Shown piece after piece: positions 58,394-64,000 of a stretch of 64,000 nucleotides of DNA (its first letter is position 1; each line of letters starts with the position of its first letter). The translations under genes were made by a program, and so were the position numbers. The stretch covers positions 1 through 64,000 of the forward strand of contig CANNZV010002306.1 in the NCBI GenBank assembly GCA_947561585.1. Reading direction: 5' to 3'. This stretch comes from Caprella mutica (Eukaryota; Arthropoda; Malacostraca; Amphipoda; Caprellidae). Under the pieces are notes generated by a model. That model was not told the origin of the DNA. It did not search any database and was given only the letters and a program-made list of their open reading frames with translations.

Positions 58394-59173
58394 TTAAGTA
58401 ATAGAAATTTCACACATCGTGAGCCTAAAAGATCGCTTGTGGATCAGAAGGTACCTACCAAAGAACTTCTCCTCCAGTTTGAAATGATGCAGTTGAGCCA
58501 CAATGGTTGGTGCAACAGTCTCTCCTATTTTCACGAAACCATCAAAATCCATTGCTTCAATGCTGTTGATATTTGCTGTCGTTCCAAGGTAGATATCGGC
58601 TTTCTCAAAGGTTTTTGCTAAATGACTAGCCACTGATGTTGAGTGAGATCGTAAGGTAACTTCTGTGATGGGTTTCTCTTCACCTAAGTCAAACAGAAGG
58701 TAAATAAGAGGGGTTGGGTTTAATTTTGAGTTGTAACAGTCTTTGCCGAACTTTTGGTAGAAGATACCATCCACCAAAGTGTTCATCGGGGCATAAACAA
58801 TTGCTCCTTCTAAACTGTACTCTGGAGATCCAACTACCGTTGCGCCTGTTGCAAAGTTCATCTTCATCCTCGTGTAGCAGTTGAGTTTTGGCTCTCCGTT
58901 ACCTGGATGATTATAATAGACAATCAACCGAGAGAGGACACACACCTCATCTTCTTTGAAGCAAGCTAGTTTGCACCAATCGGTGACTAAGCAGCGCTGA
59001 ATGCACTGGACTTTGTTTTTAGCTTTCGTGTGAATCTGAATCTCATCCTCGTCTGTCGTGACCAAACTGCTTTCGGACAGAGACACGAATCGTAGAACTT
59101 CTCTCAAATTAGCGTCTGCAATGACAAAGCAGCAGATAATAACCAGGAGGTAACGCAAAAATGATGATGACAT
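58394..59173 (-). CDS. Secreted PAN + discoidin-like protein, copy 3
   Basis: 259 residues from ATG 59173, nearly the same protein as copy 1. Signal peptide residues 1-21 (core LLVIICCFVIADA). PAN-like module about 30-105 with cysteines 57, 61, 67, 71, 78 and 99, containing CIQRCLVTDWCKLACF. Discoidin-like domain about 120-258 with VDG (135-137), FDLGEEKP (161-168), GRYLLIHK (239-246) and C254 near the end. All eight cysteines expected from copy 1 are present. Downstream sequence matches copy 1 for over 130 bp, and the 5' flank matches for about 500 bp, so the two arose by a recent block duplication. A TATA-like sequence lies 118-125 bp upstream. Function as for copy 1. Confidence 0.85.
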   Translation of the reverse strand: MSSSFLRYLLVIICCFVIADANLREVLRFVSLSESSLVTTDEDEIQIHTKAKNKVQCIQRCLVTDWCKLACFKEDEVCVLSRLIVYYNHPGNGEPKLNCYTRMKMNFATGATVVGSPEYSLEGAIVYAPMNTLVDGIFYQKFGKDCYNSKLNPTPLIYLLFDLGEEKPITEVTLRSHSTSVASHLAKTFEKADIYLGTTANINSIEAMDFDGFVKIGETVAPTIVAQLHHFKLEEKFFGRYLLIHKRSFRLTMCEISIT

Positions 59174-61440
59174 TGCTGAAAATAACTAAGGAGAGTTTTA
59201 TTTCGTTTCGAACTGATTTCTAGATGCGTTTCGTCTCCTTGGTTTCAACGTCGGTACTGAAGCTATTTCATTATTCCAATCGATGCTTGATATATATAGC
59301 ATCATATCATACATAGTCATCATAATAATAAACTTCTGAACAAAAGTGTGGAATTAAAATTACTTCAAACCAATTTCAGCCATCAATCAAAAGCAATCAA
59401 AGTCAGGATGATATTTGAATATAGATTTAGTTGGAATGAATTTTATGTATCAATAATTATTAGGTAATGTCATTTTAACTTTTACAATGTGCATATAATT
59501 TAAAGCCTATCGTGCTAGAATCAAACTTTATCAGAATATTACAATGATGATAAATATATCAGAAGTTATGTCATACTTAGACACTTATTTATAATCTAGA
59601 ATAATAGTAACCAATATTAGTATATATACCTATACCTAATTGCGTTCAAAATTGATAATTTTGAATGAACAATACAATTTTATCAAGGTAATAATAGAAA
59701 ATGTCTGCACATTGATTACAGTAAAAATTGTGAGATCATAATGATACTAATATTTAGGGAAATACCTAAACTATATACTTTATTATTCTATATAATGAAG
59801 TTCTATAAGAACTCTATACTGTAAGTGCATCAACAGCAGAAATGCATCTACACGTATATACCATCCACCAAAGTATTCATTGGGGCATATATAATTATTT
59901 TATCTAATCTATATACTCTGGATCTCAAACTACTTCCTTCTTCTTGACCGTGTATCCCCGTCAAAGCACAGCACTCCATCTGGCTTCTGACTTTCTAGTG
60001 TCAAGTGTGGTTCGCCGTTGACTGCTCCATCCTGAAAAACTCACACCTTACTCTTTTAGTTTTAAAAACTGAATCACAATTAAATCTAATCCTATCCTCA
60101 GCTATACTTTGCATCCTTTTTTCATGAGCAACTCACCTCCCTAAGACCACATCCCTCACAGTGACACCTAAAACCCTTTATCTCTTCCCTTCTATCATAA
60201 ACTACATTCCTGTCCACCTTTCTCACATGTAATTCCAATTCATTGTCAATTTAAAAGACGATTCTGTCTCCCCTAAATCTCAAATTGACCACTGCTTTCA
60301 TTCACAATATTCCCCTACCCATCTCTATGATCCACTAACCTCTACAAAACTGTATACTTAACTCCTGCCTCTGTCAGAAAACCCTCCCAATAAAGTGCAG
60401 TGTAGAATAGATTCCCCACTTTCCGGAGATGGAATGAATTCTAGTCTGCGGAGTCTTTTCTCAAGTGCTGATATGTAGTGTGGAATTTTTGGTTCAAGGC
60501 TACTAGAGGGTTAAATGAAAAGAGTAAGACATCTGCTTAGTAAGATTTTCTATTGAAGATCAATCGAGATACTAAGTATAAGTCTTAGCATATTTCACTT
60601 TCAAAAAGTGTGATACTGATACACAGAGGAAGTCTGAAGCTGACGCCAGCTAGCCCTACCGTAGCGTGAACCACCTTATTGAGACTGAACAAAGATTAGC
60701 CAGAGACTACAGTATTTATAGGAAATGTTGAGTAAAGGGAATCCCAACAGTTGAAGATATTGAGAAGGTATTTAAGCAATTAATTACGCGTCAAGATGTT
60801 ATTATTGAATGGCATTTTTAACTTCTTCACAATGCTTGAATATGAAAAGCAATTATCATATGACGGAAGGTTTACATCTTAAAATGGTATTTAGGCAATT
60901 AGCCAAAATAGCTACGCCTCAGGTTGTTATTTCCTTTTACGAAGCAAAGCTAAAATTTACTCTAGAGTTTTATAATAAAATGGCATTGTTAACTTCTTAA
61001 TAATGCAAGTGTATTCCCAATCGTTAACTGTCATTCCATGCATGTTTTTCTAAACGTTACAGTACCAATAAAATTGCACAATACAATTGTGACAATACTA
61101 TTATTTGATTATTAATTAAATTGAAATAATTCATTTTAAGAAATATATTTTTACAGTGTTAGAAGGTATTATAGAACCTTCTACATACAGTATTCATCTT
61201 CTCACACTTCTTCTTCCCGTGCCCCTCAAATTCCTCATATCCTACCAATACTACTTTAACCTACCTATCGATCCCAACTTCATACCATACCCTCTTCTTT
61301 TCAGCAACCTCATATCTTCATCAATGTCAAACTTTATAGACCTTATTGTAAATCAACCTCTAGTATATTTTCCCCTCTATTTTCCGTTTACCTTGTGACT
61401 CCCCATTCATATTGCCCAAATATGGGTATATATCCTATTT
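59174..61440. other. 5' flank of copy 3 and pyrimidine-rich spacer
   Basis: Shared with 40809-41940 in pieces. 59858-59900 (ATACCATCCACCAAAGTATTC) resembles the gene-body sequence ATACCATCCACCAAAGTGTTC (for example 58763), suggesting a small gene-derived fragment. Short ORFs (60809-61000, 61156-61398) are unsupported. Confidence 0.5.
59291..59298 (-). promoter_or_regulatory. TATA-like sequence upstream of copy 3
   Basis: TATATATA, 118-125 bp upstream of the start codon. Copy 1 has GATAATATTG at the matching place, so this may be a copy-specific difference. Confidence 0.3.
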
Positions 61441-61442
61441 TT

Positions 61443-61916
61443 TTACTCCTTTGCGAAGTTTATCTTCATCCTCGTGTAACAGTCTTTGCCGAATTTTTGG
61501 TAGAAGATACCATCCACCAAAGTGTTCATCGGGGCATAAACAATTGCTCCTTCTAAACTGTACTCTGGAGATCCAACTACCGTTGCACCTGTTGCGAAGT
61601 TCATCTTCATCCTCGTGTAGCAGTTGAGTTTCGGCTCTCCATTACCTAGATGATTATAATAGACAATCAACCGAGAGAGGACACACACCTCATCTTCTTT
61701 GAAGCAAGCTAGTTTGAAATAATCGGTGACTAAGCAGCGATGAATACACTGAACTTTGTTTTTAGCTTTCGTGTGAATTTGAATCTCATCCTGGTCTGTC
61801 GTGACAAAACTGCTTTTGGAGAAAGACACAAATCGTAGAACTTCTCTCAAATTAGCGTCTGCAATAACTAAGCAACAGATAATAACCAAGAGGTAACACA
61901 AAAATGATGGTGACAT
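61443..61916 (-). pseudogene. Truncated, chimeric copy 4 of the PAN + discoidin-like gene
   Basis: ATG at 61916 (the open frame runs further upstream without an ATG). The first about 142 residues match copies 1 and 3: signal peptide, PAN-like module and the linker to the FYQKFGKDCY block. The frame then jumps into a second copy of the internal CYTRMK block (TRMKINFAKE) and stops at TAA 61443. The discoidin-like domain is lost. The junction lies where the words for DCY and NCY are alike, consistent with recombination at microhomology. One PAN cysteine is also gone (TDYFKL instead of TDWCKL). It could still encode a secreted PAN-only protein of 157 residues, but I treat it as a pseudogene. Confidence 0.7.
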
Positions 61917-63307
61917 TGCTGAAAATAATTTAATAGACTTTCTCACTTCATTACGAACTGTTTCTTAGGTAGGTTTCTTTTCCTTGTTTTCAACTCCGTT
62001 ACTAAGACTATTCATTATTCCAATCGATGCTGGACTATAAGCTTATCAACCCTGTTATTTTCTGCATAAAACTTCTTTATGAGAGGTAATTTCATGCAAT
62101 TTTATAACTTACGAGGTACAATTATGAATTCTTCCACTTAAAGTTCTGTCTTATCTCTCGTTCCACAATTAACAATTTATCTTTGTTTTGAATTTAGTTC
62201 TAGTAAAAATGAGATTATATTATATATTGTAATTCTAACGGAATTATTTTTATATATTTAGGTGAATTTCTATGCATAAAATGTACTTTTTCATTTTAAC
62301 TGCACGTTATTTATCCTACAAGATTATCTCTAATTATAATACTTATGTGTAGCAAGGACATTAAGATTCTTCAGTGTGATTCACTTCAGTTTCTCAATCT
62401 TTCAATAAAATAATGGGAGTAATTAATTTAATAAACTTCTTACATTCATAAATTGTGAATGAAATGAAAATAGCACCTGTAAAATATATATTTTCTCATG
62501 TCTGATATCGATATTATGCAACAAAATAATGAATTCATTGTGTCAATCATCAATTACTAATAATCCCAAAATAGGAACACAATATTCTAATAATGTAGTT
62601 CTTTTATAATGACTTTCTACTCATTATTCACGTTAATTATGAAATATATATGAAATCATCTATTTTTGACTCTTTGTTTTAGATTCTTAAAATTGATCAA
62701 ATTATTGGTGGCAATTAAACTTAATACAGTATATTATATGTTTATTAGGTAACATTACATGTTATTTTTAATACTGTGCAATACAACAACTAAACGAAAT
62801 ACACTTAATAATAATAATATGTAATGTTGAAATGAAATGAATTTCCGATGTTTTATTATTCAATTCATCACACTATACTATAAATCATTGAATAATTCTC
62901 CTGGTTAGAAAAGTATTAGTAGGCTATCTGCACTTTTAAAAGAAATTCAAGTAATTAGTAGGCTATCTGCGCTATAGCAGTTTAGTTACATTAGAAAGTG
63001 ATTTGATTTAAGTCTGTTATCACTATGCATACATTGTTCATGGTGTTCGGACATTTGGTAGACAGACACTCATAATGTATAGCCATATTACGTACAGCTA
63101 GCACCGTCAATAATATACTTTTCAAGTGTATATAATGTAATTAAAATGTATCCTCATTATGAACAGCAAGCATATATTGCTCATCAATTTATGTTTATTA
63201 ACAATTATGAATTTAATCGCACAAAGTTGTAGCTTAATGACTTGTCTTACATCTTTGAAAAAGAAGTAGCAGTAACAATATATTGGCGATGTGAAGGCAA
63301 AATAAAG
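61917..63307. other. 5' flank of copy 4 and duplicated spacer
   Basis: 62690-62820 matches 36200-36310 and 55960-56070. It includes a partial MITE (62365-62430). The word AGTAGGCTATCTGC occurs twice (62929, 62958). No gene. Confidence 0.5.
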
Positions 63308-63500
63308 CCTTTCGGCCAAATGTCCGTTATGCTAAATTTATTTCGGCCAAATGTCCGTTATGCTAAATTTCTTTCGGCCAAATGTCCGTTATGCTAAATT
63401 TCTTTCGGCCAAATGTCCGTTATGCTAAATTTCTTTCGGCCAAATGTCCGTTATGCTAAATTTCTTTCGGCCAAATGTCCGTTATGCTAAATTTCTTTCT
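63308..63500. repeat. 31-bp minisatellite, 6 copies
   Basis: Unit CTTTCGGCCAAATGTCCGTT plus ATGCTAAATTT, nearly identical copies, degenerate at the right end. Confidence 0.95.
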
Positions 63501-64000
63501 GTCAAATGTCTTTAACAAATGTCCACATGACTCTGCATTGTCGATCATTCTTCACATTGATTATATAATGATTATAGTTTGTACAGTTTCTACATTTTCA
63601 CAAAAATTCTACTATAATATACACAATAATTTTGTATCAGAAATACGTAGAATAAATAGTGAAGTGGGCATTTTTCTTTTATTCAACAGCAGTAAATATA
63701 CTTTCGGTGGGCACACTGTATATTAGATATGCAACTATTATATATGATTATATTATATTGATTACATATTGATTATATTTTATTGATTAAATTTTGATTA
63801 TATTATATTGATTAAATATTGATTATATATTGCTTATGTATACACTGCGTTCGGTTTGATTATGTATGCCAAAATTTTCTATTCAAAAATAACAATTTTT
63901 ACATTAAATTTCATTTTTACAGATCAATGTAAATGTGGTGAGTTAACTTTATCATTTGGATACCTAGAGTGCTATTTTATCATTTTATAAACAAGCTCTG
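63501..64000. other. Spacer ending in ATTGATTA words
   Basis: 63740-63835 is a short degenerate array of TTGATTATATTA/ATTGATTAAAT words, at the place expected for the next block's tandem array. No gene. Confidence 0.6.

Noticed and set aside
40029..59173. Alternative genetic code for the whole genome
   Set aside because: The PAN/discoidin genes and the LINE end naturally at TAA and read-through gives no coding-like extension, so the host seems to use the standard stops.

Overview
This is AT-rich, repeat-dominated metazoan DNA, most likely from an invertebrate and plausibly an arthropod. It carries Tc1/mariner, Jockey/CR1-like, Penelope-like and Ty3/Gypsy-like elements, many short inverted-repeat elements, minisatellites, and a few small single-exon secreted-protein genes. 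I cannot name the species. I see no rRNA, tRNA, CRISPR or bacterial operon. One undetermined base (17367) sits at the edge of a satellite, so array lengths may be assembly-limited.

Layout. 0-5 kb: a 21-bp and a 24-bp minisatellite, then a probable two-exon minus-strand gene for a small secreted PAN/apple-like protein whose intron is filled by a 35-bp minisatellite. 5.5-8.3 kb: a decayed Penelope-like element, split by a foldback-type element whose inverted arms are minisatellites; an 8-bp target duplication flanks the insertion. 8.4-13.1 kb: a second foldback-type element with a 10-bp target duplication, holding a nested Ty3/Gypsy-like LTR element (two 165-bp LTRs, 5-bp target duplication). 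Its pol reading frame is crossed by about 42 TAA/TAG codons that look like glutamine positions, while histidine CAY codons are intact. 13.5-26 kb: small inverted-repeat elements, a 2.6-kb 32-bp satellite with higher-order structure, a third foldback-like element, and a 1.7-kb 17-bp array. 26.4-32.4 kb: a TTAA-flanked, hairpin-rich DNA element, a nested inverted-repeat element, a dead Tc1/mariner copy and a MITE.

33.4-64 kb: a tandemly duplicated region. Its repeating theme is an AT-rich spacer, a short-period tandem array, a minus-strand gene for a secreted PAN + discoidin-like protein, and a pyrimidine-rich 5' flank. There are three intact genes (40.0, 50.7 and 58.4 kb), one chimeric truncated copy (61.4 kb) and the 5'-flank relic of a deleted copy (about 41.95 kb). 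Later insertions (a 1.3-kb inverted-repeat element, a LINE, a 0.5-kb insertion, MITEs) distinguish the copies.

The supported host genes all encode putative secreted PAN-type proteins, so the locus looks like a fast-evolving cluster for secreted recognition or adhesion proteins. Everything else is mobile or satellite DNA. Identifications rest on reading the sequence; no database search was run.
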